The position numbers and the translations under genes are program-made. DNA of 64,000 nt, taken from Anisakis pegreffii. Its lineage: Eukaryota; Nematoda; Chromadorea; Rhabditida; Anisakidae. Of the stretch, positions 53,101 to 64,000 are shown in pieces (positions within the stretch are counted from its first letter, which is position 1; every line of letters begins with the position of its first letter). The notes under the pieces were generated by a model, which did no database searches, was not told where the DNA came from, and was given only the letters and a program-made list of their open reading frames with translations. The stretch lies in the NCBI GenBank assembly GCA_035041965.1, contig JAPYMA010000415.1, positions 124,001 through 188,000 on the forward strand, written 5' to 3'.

Positions 53101-56100
53101 AGCCTTTTGTCTCAAGAAGCGATTATGATTAAAAAGTGAGCAGAACAGAGGCTCATAGATGAGGGACAGGCGGATTGATGAAGAGCACCATGGATTTGAA
53201 TTGCTTGGCTAATCCAGGCTACTTGTCATATAATAATTGCCTGCTGGAATGATGAGCACGAGCATGAAGGCTTGCTGCTGCTGCTCACTATTCTAGATTA
53301 TTCAATCTGGACAGGATTCATCTATCCGAAATGAAGATGAGCAATGAAATGAGTCTTGTGTGGGCCATCTGAAGAGTCTTTTCTACTTAAGTTGTTTATG
53401 ACACAAACACATCACAAACTGTGTGCTTCACGTCAATCGAAACGAGATTTGAAACTCAGAAAATCTTATATGACACCTGAACAACAACTCACATCCATAG
53501 ACACTCACACACGCATTGATCTCATGTCATCTCATCTCGAAACTGCTGTAAGTGCACTGAATTTCTGGATAATTACAACCCTTTGGTATGTTACACGATG
53601 AGATCAATCGTGAACTTGCTGTTTCGCTATCATGAGATTGAAAATGTGAGAAGAATATGCGGTGAGTTGGAATCACATTCACCACTTAGGTAAGTAAGTG
53701 CCTTTCTTGCTGAAGCAACAACATTATTTCCAGTGATGGTTCGTTGAAAAGTATTCGTTGAAAGCATCTTTTTTAACAGTGGCAGGAAATCAATGTTTCG
53801 TATAATTTCAAAACGATTCAATTGCTCAACGACACGAGTGAAAAGATCAGATGAACTGAAGAGGATCACAACGTTGTGATGCTGAACATTCGATGTTTAG
53901 GCGCTATCTGACAGTGAGATCCATCATTATCCGCGAACGTAGTACGCAGAGTGAGAGGAATCTCAACAAATGCTCTATACGTTGTTCGGATGAGAAGGAC
54001 ATGATTTGTTGTTGGTTGTTGGCCTTTAGTGAGTTTTTGAGTTTTGCGGTTAGGTAATTATCGACGAAAAATGCGACGAATGGTTACAAATGAGTCTTAG
54101 TTGTCCTCTCGTAACTTTGCCAATCTCATTATGCGTTCGTTTCGCTTCAGGTATTGTAGTCATGCTCTCATAACGTTGAATTCAACTAGTGTTGCATTTG
54201 TCTGCTTCAATTATTATCAATAGTAATTAGACGTGATTACTCAAGGAGTGTATCTAGACAACTGAAATTCCTTGTATGTCTCGTAAAATCGGACTGATTC
54301 GCAAGTGAATTCACAAATTTTCAGTATGTTCCTGATTTTGAGGAAACTTGAGACACCACTGCGGCCGATACAGCCATTCGTTGAGAGCGTATGGGAAAGA
54401 AGTTGAATATAAGTGAAAATTTTGCTAAAATCTGAAGTGAACCAAAGGATGAATCAATTGATCCCCATGATAAAATATGCAATCTTCGACGTACCTTAGG
54501 TTGAGCGCGCTTCGGGAATGCCACTTTGGGATCAATCTGCAACACAGAATTGACTTAAAAATCCACTACAGTAGTTCGTTGAAACAGACGGAAAACTGAC
54601 TGACGAATAACACAACATTACACTCGAATGCAAATGATACTGGTGAACAAAGCAGAGAGAGATGTTTCGCAGGGAAAACTTCACAAATGAATAAATTGTA
54701 CGTACTTTTTTGCCATCAAGTTCGTGCTGTTCATGTGTTAAGACCTTCTCAACGCTTGCTGGATCTGCGAACGTAATGAAGCCAAACCCCCTGAACTTAT
54801 GAATGTGTAATTATTCAACGTTTCATGCGATCATGATAAAACAATTGGGCACGTAAGTGGTCAGATGGTAGTGCCGTCATGCTACAATTCTGTGCCAGCT
54901 TGTTGCATTCATGCGAAATCAGTCAGTCAGTCGTTCAAGGGCTAGTTTCTAGGAAAACATAAAGCTTGAATAAAACAGAGCATGAATGTTTGCATGGTGG
55001 GCGATTCATTAAGAGACAAATCAGAACGAGACAAGAACCTGGCCCTTTTCGTAGCAGGATCCCTCATTACCATACACTCGTTGACTTCACCAAATTTGCC
55101 AAAGTAATCGCGTAAACCCTCTGAAAATGACGTTAAACGAAAGAATGAGCTTTCAAACGGTGCACAATTAGGTTGCTGTTTATGAACAACAACAGCTAAA
55201 TTATTCATTTCGTTTGTTACTGGTGTGATGCCTCTATCAATAATTCATCGGATGCATATAATTAATATTGTTATGAGTATTATTCTTGTTGATTGTATTA
55301 TTGCAACAGCATTCTTTTACTGACAAAAACATTGTCGAAATTTATAAAAGTGGCCAGTCGTGATCAGTGTATACATCCCTCTAAGAGTACCTACCTACTT
55401 GTCCGTAAATCTCAAACGGATTCATCACAAGCGAAACCTTCTCAGAGACAATACCACTCATTTTCCTAATGAGCTAATTCACTAAAGTGTGTCTTAAAAA
55501 GTAAGATTTTTTTGAATGTGTGCATGTTTTTATGATCTGTAAGTCAAATAGTTCTTAATTAAGCACAAGCAATATTTCGGCTTTGATTGAGTGATTGTTG
55601 AAATGTTTGAAGTGTAATAAATTTGTCAGGAATGATGGATCGATGGAAATTATCACAGAACAACTGAGTGAAGTTAGCATGAAGTAAGTGAATGGATTCG
55701 AAGATTAGCAGATAACATGAAGAAATAGACGTATTACGAGACGAATTACTGATTGATCACTCAATAAAGCAATTCATTAAGAACCAACCTGCTGTTGTTT
55801 GCCAACTTAAGCCACCGATGAACATTTTTCTGAAAATCAACTAACTCATTACAATTATACAGTGGAAAGAATGATGATAGGATGGAAAAATAGTGTGATG
55901 AATGATGGTGTTTTTGCAGTTAATTAAGAGGCTTTTATTCGTTTTGTTCACTTTTTGAAATATTTCAGTTATTTTATGAAACTGTTTTAGTGTAAGTTTT
56001 TAATGTTCTGCATGAAATCTCATCATATGAATCAAATCTTTTGCATGGAATCAAAATCTTGCTCTATTTCATAAGATATTAGTGATCTGTCGTGAGAGCA

Positions 56101-56620
56101 AATCAAAAATCGGTATTCGATGTTGCAATCGCAGGTACAGACGACACTAATCAATGCAGAATTAAAAAGCTTGGCGTAACAATCGCCGAAAGGACTGTAT
56201 AGATAGTATCATTGCATCAAAACTGCTCAGAATTGCTTTCAGCTTGCCACACTGCTTCTGATTACACGCAATTAATTTGTTTAAGAAAACATTTTAGGTC
56301 AATGACGAGAATAATTTCGGTGAGAAAATTATGAAGGGATGACGGCTGAACATAGACACAAACCCAGGATCGTTACAACCGCTTGTGCCGTCCTCAGATG
56401 TTGGACTGTGTTGTGGTGAGGCATCCACATCCTCTGGATTACTGTTCTCTTTGGTACTGACAATGCTTTCATCATTGTTCTCCTGATCGATATCAACCGT
56501 ATCAACTTTTTTTGCTGCTGCTGTTGTTGTTGCAGCTGTAGTGGTTGTGGTTGTGGGTGTAGGCGAGGTTGATGTGTTTGTGGTTGGGGTTGTTTCCATG
56601 GTTGATGAATCCATGCTCAT
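44184..56620 (-). CDS. msi-1: Musashi RNA-binding protein MSI-1 (complete, 442 aa)
   Basis: A cytoplasmic translational regulator that binds UAG-containing 3' UTR sites, neuronal in most animals. Exons (minus order): 56620..56364, 55829..55789, 55120..55039, 54790..54706, 54536..54495, 50363..50271, 49291..49243, 47588..47476, 47364..47283, 47007..46945, 46003..45848, 44449..44184; all GT-AG and in phase. RRM1 (about 87-163) has [11 protein letters not shown] and RNP1 [13 protein letters not shown]2 (about 175-252) has [15 protein letters not shown] and [10 protein letters not shown], then [18 protein letters not shown]. The N-terminus is Thr/Ser-rich with an acidic run. The C-terminus carries [12 protein letters not shown] and an Ala-rich segment. 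The start is the first ATG after an acceptor-like site; an in-frame ATG follows two codons later. Intron 5 is 4.1 kb. The exons are short, which suits alternative splicing, though none is proven. Confidence 0.96.
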
Positions 56621-56630
56621 ATTCAACTAC

Positions 56631-56637
56631 CTGAATG
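56631..56637 (-). promoter_or_regulatory. candidate spliced-leader acceptor of msi-1
   Basis: On the minus strand CATTCAG ends at 56631, ten bases before the ATG at 56620. A clean acceptor just before the start codon, with no preceding coding exon found, fits nematode spliced-leader addition. An upstream 5' UTR exon cannot be excluded. Confidence 0.4.
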
Positions 56638-57257
56638 ATCACTTTCGAATCGAATTGATCAAGATGCTCAGCTCAGTTAATTGAGGCTCAGTAATGAATT
56701 CGATTCAGTTCGTGACGATTATTGTGATGACGTTCGAACGGAAATTCAGTAACACAACAATAATGCACTGCACAATAACACTAATCAGTGTTACAAATAC
56801 AGTTCTCGAATATTTCTACTGTAGTTTTGCAGAGCAACTCCGAACTCTTTGAAACAGCGGACGAGTTTTTGCACAATAACAAAATTATATCAATTTCCGT
56901 TCATTTACGACACAGCAACTAATGGAAACGCTATTGAATATTTAAACGACGCACAATTCGGTCGTTTTAAACTGCGAATGTGAGAATAGGGATAGGTGAG
57001 AATGAGTTCAGCACGATTTTAATAGCCACAGTAATGACGAGAGTATTCGAGAAGAATATTTACATCAATTGTAATAACAACAGCACAGTAATGAGTGATT
57101 AATGATGAAGTTAGTACGATAACAATAATAATAAACAGTAACGTTAGTAGTATACGATAGTAGAATATAGCGCTATGAAGTGGTAGAGTAGCGACAGCTG
57201 TAATAATCTACGTTCGAGCTCTAGAAGCTCGATGTACAGAAGATGTCCGCAATTATA

Positions 57258-57314
57258 CTAAAGGCGTTCTTTCAGCGGTTTATTGACGACGCTGAAACGA
57301 CGTCTGCGGGCCTT
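57258..57314 (-). CDS. weak candidate terminal exon of an unidentified gene
   Basis: After the acceptor ACCGTTTCAG on the minus strand, 18 codons read KARRRRFSVVNKPLKERL and stop at TAG. The basic tail resembles those of some Ras-like GTPases, but no upstream GTPase exons were found. The adjoining bases 57315-57480 are also open on this strand and CpG-rich like real exons here. On the opposite strand 57276..57322 has good acceptor and donor signals as well, so strand and identity are unsettled. Confidence 0.2.
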   Translation of the reverse strand, partial: KARRRRFSVVNKPLKERL

Positions 57315-59262
57315 CTGAAACGGTAAATTCGAGTTTACACGATTGAAACGTATCGATCAGTCGTATCGGCAATAGGTTATCGCTCGGATTCAAGAGAGCA
57401 CAACATTCGTGGAATCGACCGAAATCGCAAAACACAACGCGATGATTGACTAACACCAAAATATCTGACCACTCAAGCATGTACCTTTGATAAACAGAAC
57501 ACAACAGTACAATTTCTAATGTAATTGTAAATAAATGGATGAGGATTCAACACGAGGCGCAGGTGATATGAAAAACCGTCCATGAATGGTAATCATGGCA
57601 TAAACACGAATGAATACGATCCAGAATAATTATGATGTCGATGAAGATACCCATTCAAAGAAACAGTTGAAGGTGAAAAAGTTTAGATGCTTGAACCACT
57701 TGCTATCAGTGGTGGTACTGCTTAGCACTGGTACTAGTCATAGTACTTATACTGACTAGATAACTGATAAGAATGATGAAGCAGTAACAACGAAAATAAT
57801 AATTACGCCGATTATAACAACCACAACATCAAAGCTCAAACCAGCACCAAGTACTATAGACGAATAGTTCAATCCGGTGGTATTGTGGAAGTGAATCGTC
57901 ACAACTTACGTAATTCCTCAAATCACCTGTTTGCAGCATTCTCACAGCTCAGCCATAAGACATCATATCATACAGATCAATCACCAGAACGACTTGAAAA
58001 ATAAGACATATATACATGGTCGAGCACATAAATTTCAGACTGATGAATATCAGTTCGCAAAAAGAATGCTGAAAAACGATCAATTTAACTGCTTATAATG
58101 TCATTAAACATATTTATTACGGTGTAATTGCTCGTGGAAGTAGAATGAATTGTTGACAGATGATTGAATCGATTGCATTTTAATGGGCGAAAGTGTTCGA
58201 GTTGAAAGCGTACCGACCAGCAATTTGAAGTTGTCCGAATGAAAACACACACAAACCAAAATTTTCCATTTCTTCTCATAATCAGTGCCGTTTTCTAAAC
58301 AAACCAAAAACGGTAACCTTGAACGTGATGATGCCAAAGAAATGAAACAACAACATTCATTTCATCTGTCAGTTCAGTGATTCATCCATCTACAATATAT
58401 TTCCAGTAGCCTTTTTCAGAAAAACAGGAAATTTCAACCGAACGAATACTCAGCATAAATTAGGCAGCCAACATTCACTGCAGAAAAGACCACTACTGTG
58501 AACGACTGGAATGATGAAGGACGATATTTTTGTAGAGTTCACCAGCTGAACGAGTATCGAAGAGAGTTTTCTAGGTAAAAAATCGTCTGTAAGCATCAAA
58601 GAATAAAATCCCTTCTATAAGAATACGGTCCGATGCCTTCAACACGCTTCGAAGTAAACTCTCTGTTCCTCAGCTTGAATTATAGTGGTGTATGATTCTA
58701 GGGAATCGCTCGGACTTTTGATTAATCGTTCAGTTGCAAATTCAATTATCACCGAACTAATCATAAATGAGGCCACCAGTCAAGGTAGTCGAAAATTTCG
58801 AAAAGTCAGCTGCTGACACAGCATGTACCATTCTATTCTTGTGGCAATTCTTAAACAGATATATTCTGTTTCACCATCATTTAACCGTTTCCTGCGATTG
58901 GTCGATCGGTAAGCTTGAGAAAACAAACTTAGTATGAAACTATTTCTTTCACTGCCATACTCAATTAATGATCACAGCAAAAATGTTGTGATACGAAAAG
59001 AATTATTGACAATATAGTCATCACTAGTAAAGAGTATGAACAAATGAATGAGCTTGATAAATGAGAAATCTGTGAAAAAAAGAACGAAAACTACAAAGAG
59101 CGTTTCGTTCGAACTTAATTACAGATTCAAATTTCATCCATCATTTATGCTTCGAAACTGCGACCTATAATATTCTGTGCCTGATAGTGTCGGGAGATCT
59201 TTTACCACCTGTGAATGCTTTTATCAATCACCTGGAGTCTAAGGGTCTGTTGCGAGTAATCC

Positions 59263-59392
59263 CAAAGCTTCCTGCAATTCATCTGCACTGCAAATGGTGC
59301 AACTCATCGGTGTAATATGACCAATACGAGAACATAACTCACTTTTAATACCAATTAAACATAGCGGCACAGCATTAATGACTGCCTGCAAT
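59263..59392 (-). CDS. weak candidate exon of an unidentified gene
   Basis: Following TTTACATTGCAG on the minus strand the frame reads AVINAVPLCLIGIKSEL and continues through DELQEALGLLATDP to a TAG. The composition is more protein-like than other frames nearby. No homologue was recognised and no partner exon was joined, so this may be chance. Confidence 0.15.
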
Positions 59393-62300
59393 GTAAACAA
59401 TGTAATATTCTGCTGCACCATTCACCAAAATCATCCCAGACAGGTCATTCATTTCATGCAATAAAGGAATCATAAAATAGTGATTAATAGGCAAATGATT
59501 CTGAATACGAATTCTTCAACATCAACGCAATATCGCAGCAGACACAATTTCGTAGGGATTCAGTTAACGGATCACATATATACGCGAACATGCTTAATCA
59601 AAAAAAGTGATAACTCTTAGCAATAACAGTGATCAGCCAATAGATATTTGCTGCGAAACGAGGCAGTTTACCGAATGATCGACTGAATGACATAAGTATC
59701 GAGTGTTAGTGAGGATGATGGTGATGATGATAAAACTTGAAGCGTAACACAAAAGACGCCTGCTTCAGCTCAGATTCGTTCTACAAGATAATCTTGAGCA
59801 CCTGTTTAAGTGACTACGATGACTGGATCATATATCAGTCACAGGTACATAAACACCAACCAAGTTGTATTATATATGTGAAGTATCTATCATTTCACGT
59901 GATGTGTCGGATAGTTGTGAGGTTATGCTTTCTAAGAATAATGATCGCACAGAAACACAAACAATTTCGAACCGAAATTCAATTTCGAATTCTCTTCGAG
60001 AGAAACGATGCAACACTCACCTCTCATCTCATTCAAATCATCACAACATTTAATGGCAGAACCTTAACCGATTCGTGCCTATATCCATAAGATTTACAAA
60101 AGTCAGTTGTTGTTGTTTTTGCGCTGTTCACTCAATGATTGCATTTTTGCCGAAAAAAATCAGACCACTTGAAAAATTGTTCAAACGATGATAAATGTGA
60201 TCGTTTTGAAGCACTCATTTTGATTTATTCTTGAAGTTGAACCTCAGCCTCTCCACAGATAAAATAGCAGGCGGACAGGTCAATTTATCAGATAGAAAAA
60301 ATTTGAGAGAAACTATTTAAATGATTGATGACGAGAATCCTTAAATGACGTTGAAAATGAGACAAGACAGTAACACGGCGATGACTGAATTGACTGTCTT
60401 CTCATTAAGTGATGTGATTCTTAACAGTCTCATTAATTCTCATCGAACGACGTTCAATGTAATGACGTTCACTCTGCTCAATGCTTGCCCACAAGATTTC
60501 TTAAACTGAATGAACAAAGTCAAGAATTTTCAATCTGAACGCAAAGTCACCAAAAATTATATCTGAAGAAGATGTCAACACGGAGAGAATGCTTCTTTAC
60601 AGCAACGAACTGATCGATATTTCAGGTTGCTACGACGAACCAAACTGAGTTGTGTGCTCCTCACTAAGGTTTCCTCTCAAACACGTCAACGCGAAATGAA
60701 AAATTTCGCCATATTCTCTGCGCATTTCACTGAATTGAATTTTGAGAGAAATTTTTGTGCGTGCGTTTTTCATTGAAGTTCATCCGAATTTTACGTAATT
60801 TGAGCAATTTTCAAGCGCTCAGAGCGAGCCTCTCAAAATGTTTCCTTCATGATTTTAAGTTGCGAATAAATTATAACGACATTATGAAAATGAATTCCAT
60901 TTCGCTGAATAGTCGCAATAAACAAACTCTTAAAATGTCCTGGAAACATGACCTGAATAATAAGCGAACTCTACTCGAATAATCCAACAAATAAAGAAAC
61001 AAACGGAATAATCATACGGTTGCTCTGATGATGACTGCACATACGATGTTTAGTAGTTTTACACCGAGATAATAGTCTTGAAAATAACAGATGTGATCAT
61101 CACATTCTTCTTTATCATAATGCATCTGGAATTAGAAATGATGTTTTGCATTTTGAAGTGTCACAAAAGTGATTTGCTTGTGAAGACTCAGTCATCAGGC
61201 TCGAAATGTGATCCGACGGTCATAAACAAGTGACGAACTGAAGGAATTAGAACTGGCAAACCAAATTGATAGAGCATTTTAAAATCATTTCGGCTCAACA
61301 CCTGAATGTGGCTTTTCAAAGTCAAATAACTTACTGCTTATATTATGCTTATACCACCGCTACGATTGACGGCGGTGTGTTAGTGTGAAAATATGTACAA
61401 AATAAAGCATTATTGTACGGAACATACATACTTACGTGCAATATATAAGCTTGGTGAACATTTATTATGCAAATAGTGTGTGGGATGAGATGTTTGTTTG
61501 GTGGTGATTCTGACGGATGTCAATCAAAAAGCGATACTCAACTGAACACATCACCGTCATCTGATAAGTGCTTGCTTGAGGTTCAATTCCTTCAACAATC
61601 TCCTCGACAACACCATCAAGCAATCGGTATTATAACCGAATCAGCTCACTCAACGCAACTTGTAGCGCTCGCTCACTCGCTCGCTCACTGCTTTAAGAAT
61701 TTAAATAAACAATGTAACAAGATTGAGTTACTCGTCGAATGACACTCCGATACGAACAGCAATATCACCTCTATATCTTGATGTTTACATTGAGTACAAT
61801 CTTGAAAGTTTTACGCTAACAGCTCTAGCAGCAGCAGCAGCCTTCTCGATACTGCAGCATTTTCACTTCAGTACAACAGTGTTGACTTATAGAATCGTTT
61901 GAAAGTGGAACAAAATGATATCACGTTTGCATTTGGTTACAGAAATGATTGACGAGTGAGTAACAAACAATGTAAGCACTCGGCAGACTGGTTACATCAA
62001 GTGAATTCAACAATCTTTCAAGTAAACTGCGATAGATCAATAGTGAAATGGTTTTCGTGAATGAGAGATTAAAATGAATGTATGAAAAAAGTGGAACATT
62101 TACTGTAGGAAGGTGGTCTCGGTAAGGTGAAGCGAATAAAGAAATCGCATTTAATTCTTGAATGAATCAAGGAATCACACTACTCTCAGAAGTGTGCACA
62201 TAGGAGTGAGGAAGTGAAATCACATCGCTCGTATATCCCAATAACGACTCCTCAGCTCATCATTAAATTCGTCCACATGCTTACTGAAGTCTTAGAATTA

Positions 62301-64000
62301 GCTCAATTTTTCGAGAGCCGCCGAATAATTATTTTATCCGTCGCCATTCGTACACATAAAAATTTCCAGACGCATTTCACTGTCATTACCGTCGATTTCC
62401 CGATGTGTGCAAAGTAATATCAATTTTGATTGCTGACGCATCAAATTCCTACGATCCTATACGAGGAATACGTTTCACACACTTGAATCTTGAACGGGAA
62501 ACTAAATTTTCGGAGAATTTTTCCACTGACTTTAACTGAAAACTTGAAGGTTTACTTTAATTGAATTAATAAATTTTTGTAGCCAGAATTAACTGATTAC
62601 ACTACGGTGGCTAAGAATCGGAATCACCCGATCAGCACAAAATGGCTTGCTGAGAATTGTACCAAGACGCAAATCGTTTCACCGGTTTTAGTAAGCAGTT
62701 GAGGTGAACTCACTAAAAGATACAACTGAGTTGCTGCTGAAATTCATCTTGAGAAGTAGAAAAAAAGAATGTTTTTACCAGCTGTTGCATTCGACTGATG
62801 GATGCGTTTTTATTGCTGATAAAAAGCTAATTGTTGAACGTACCAACTAAAATGTTTAAAATATACTCGTTGAGACATCAAAAATCCATCATTAGAACAT
62901 TTCCGCACTAAAAAACAATTGCACTGTAAATGCACTTTATCATTGTTCCTCAATAATCCGATTAGTTTTTTCAATAGGCAACACGGATTACTTCAGATTA
63001 TAACTAATGATAACGAACATTTTCATGATCGAATTGATGCAAGTACGGAACCTTTTCATCGACTGAATCTATTCTTAAAATTTCTCACATTACTGGAATT
63101 ATATGGAAAGTAGCTTGTTTTTTCGTCGAGATGTGAAGCTTGAGTTCATCGTATGATCTTGGGAAAATGTGGCTGATTTATAAGATGCCTGGCATGAAGT
63201 GAAATCCAATCATTCCACTGTAACAAAGCCATTTCAAAACAAACGGCTGATACGATGAAACAAACACACAGAGACTGTTCAGGGACGATATGTTTCTAGC
63301 TGAGACGAAAAGTCGATAAGATATCGAATAGTCATTAGAGCATAGAAATGCTTAACACACGTGCATCAGTACAGCATGACTGTGGCGTAAATAACTAATG
63401 ATTAATTCGTACATACGGTCTGCTAGGAAAACAACACAGATTTATTGTTGTTGCATGAGCGGTGAATCGCTATAGGAAATGAGCATGATGAACATGAATT
63501 TTTACGTTTTGAACATTAATGTTAGAAATATTAATGCTAGCAACAACGTCAGTCACATCAACATTTCATGTAATGCTTATCGTTAGATGAGTATTGCTAC
63601 CTATCTATAGCAAACGTTCTCAGTGGAAACCAATGAAAAAATCACCAAAAAATAACTGATTGCTTCTTCAGAGTAAACAAGAGCCATTGGCAGCAACTTC
63701 AACATCAAGCAAACCAAACAAACATTCCCATTGTCTCTAAATATGCAACCGCACATGACCGACCGACCACACCCTAGATAACCACCACCTGAAAACGATA
63801 CACTTTCAAATGTGTACTTAAAATTCGTTGGAGTTGATAGTGGCTGGCTGAATTGCTTAGCGATATTTATTCGTTTGGTTGATTTTGAAAGAATGTTGGC
63901 TGCTGGCTGGCTGTAGCTGCTTCAGTGCTTCAGCATCAATCTGTTCTCCATCATCCGCCTAACTTTTCAATTGGATTGTCAACGAATAGACGAAAAACGA

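Larger units (their letters stand above)
56638..64000. other. region upstream of msi-1 without a supported gene
   Basis: About 7.4 kb that should hold the msi-1 promoter. A CpG-rich segment at 57258-57480 shows exon-like signals on both strands, and a second exon-like segment lies at about 59240-59392 on the minus strand; neither could be built into a gene. From 59.5 kb to the end only short AT-biased frames occur. CACTCGCTCGCTCAC and GCAGCAGCAGCAGC short repeats lie near 61670-61690 and 61830. Confidence 0.4.

Noticed and set aside
61587..61597. A tRNA B-box-like GGTTCAATTCC
   Set aside because: No matching A box, anticodon arm or acceptor stem could be folded around it. The reverse-strand GGTTCGAGTTCGG near 8210-8222 failed for the same reason.

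Overview
The window is a nematode chromosome segment. The evidence is two cuticle collagen genes with the nematode CPKYC...FEDGTRR tail, a patched-related (PTR) gene, a Musashi gene close to nematode msi-1, many small introns (mostly GT-AG), AT-rich non-coding DNA, and acceptor-like sites a few bases before several start codons that fit spliced-leader trans-splicing. An ascarid-like (clade III) parasite is possible, but I cannot fix the genus. No bacterial, viral or CRISPR content was seen.

Layout. Positions 1-1670 (+): 3' part of TRMT6, the non-catalytic subunit of the tRNA m1A58 methyltransferase. 5061-6936 and 10471-13978 (-): two complete cuticle collagens whose last four coding exons have identical lengths, so they are a tandem duplicate. 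15926-20513 (+): complete 12-exon mlh-1 mismatch-repair gene. 21116-28220 (-): complete 14-exon PTR transporter-like protein of 850 aa, with one GC-AG intron. 33612-33908 (-): small heat-shock protein (alpha-crystallin domain). 36566-38493 (+): 3' exons of a Cys-rich single-pass membrane protein of unknown function. 44184-56620 (-): complete 12-exon msi-1 over 12.4 kb. The last 7.4 kb holds no gene I can name, only weak exon candidates near 57.3 and 59.3 kb.

Non-coding structure. Three mobile-element candidates stand out. One is a 277-bp retroposon-like insertion with 13-bp target duplications and an A-tail (8953-9229). One is a 164-bp hairpin MITE inside a collagen intron (12965-13128). One is a 161-bp GC-rich hAT-type MITE with 16-bp perfect inverted repeats inside a PTR intron (26910-27070). 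There is also a perfect 19-bp hairpin at 30.3 kb and heat-shock elements at 35.4-35.6 kb.

Functional relation. The genes are not an operon. They are neighbouring single genes for tRNA modification, cuticle structure, DNA repair, membrane/cuticle transport (PTR), stress response and post-transcriptional control. Exon coordinates were read by hand from conserved protein blocks, splice consensus and phase. The six reconstructed genes TRMT6, both collagens, mlh-1, PTR and msi-1 keep frame through every junction. I found no clearly new multi-gene system.
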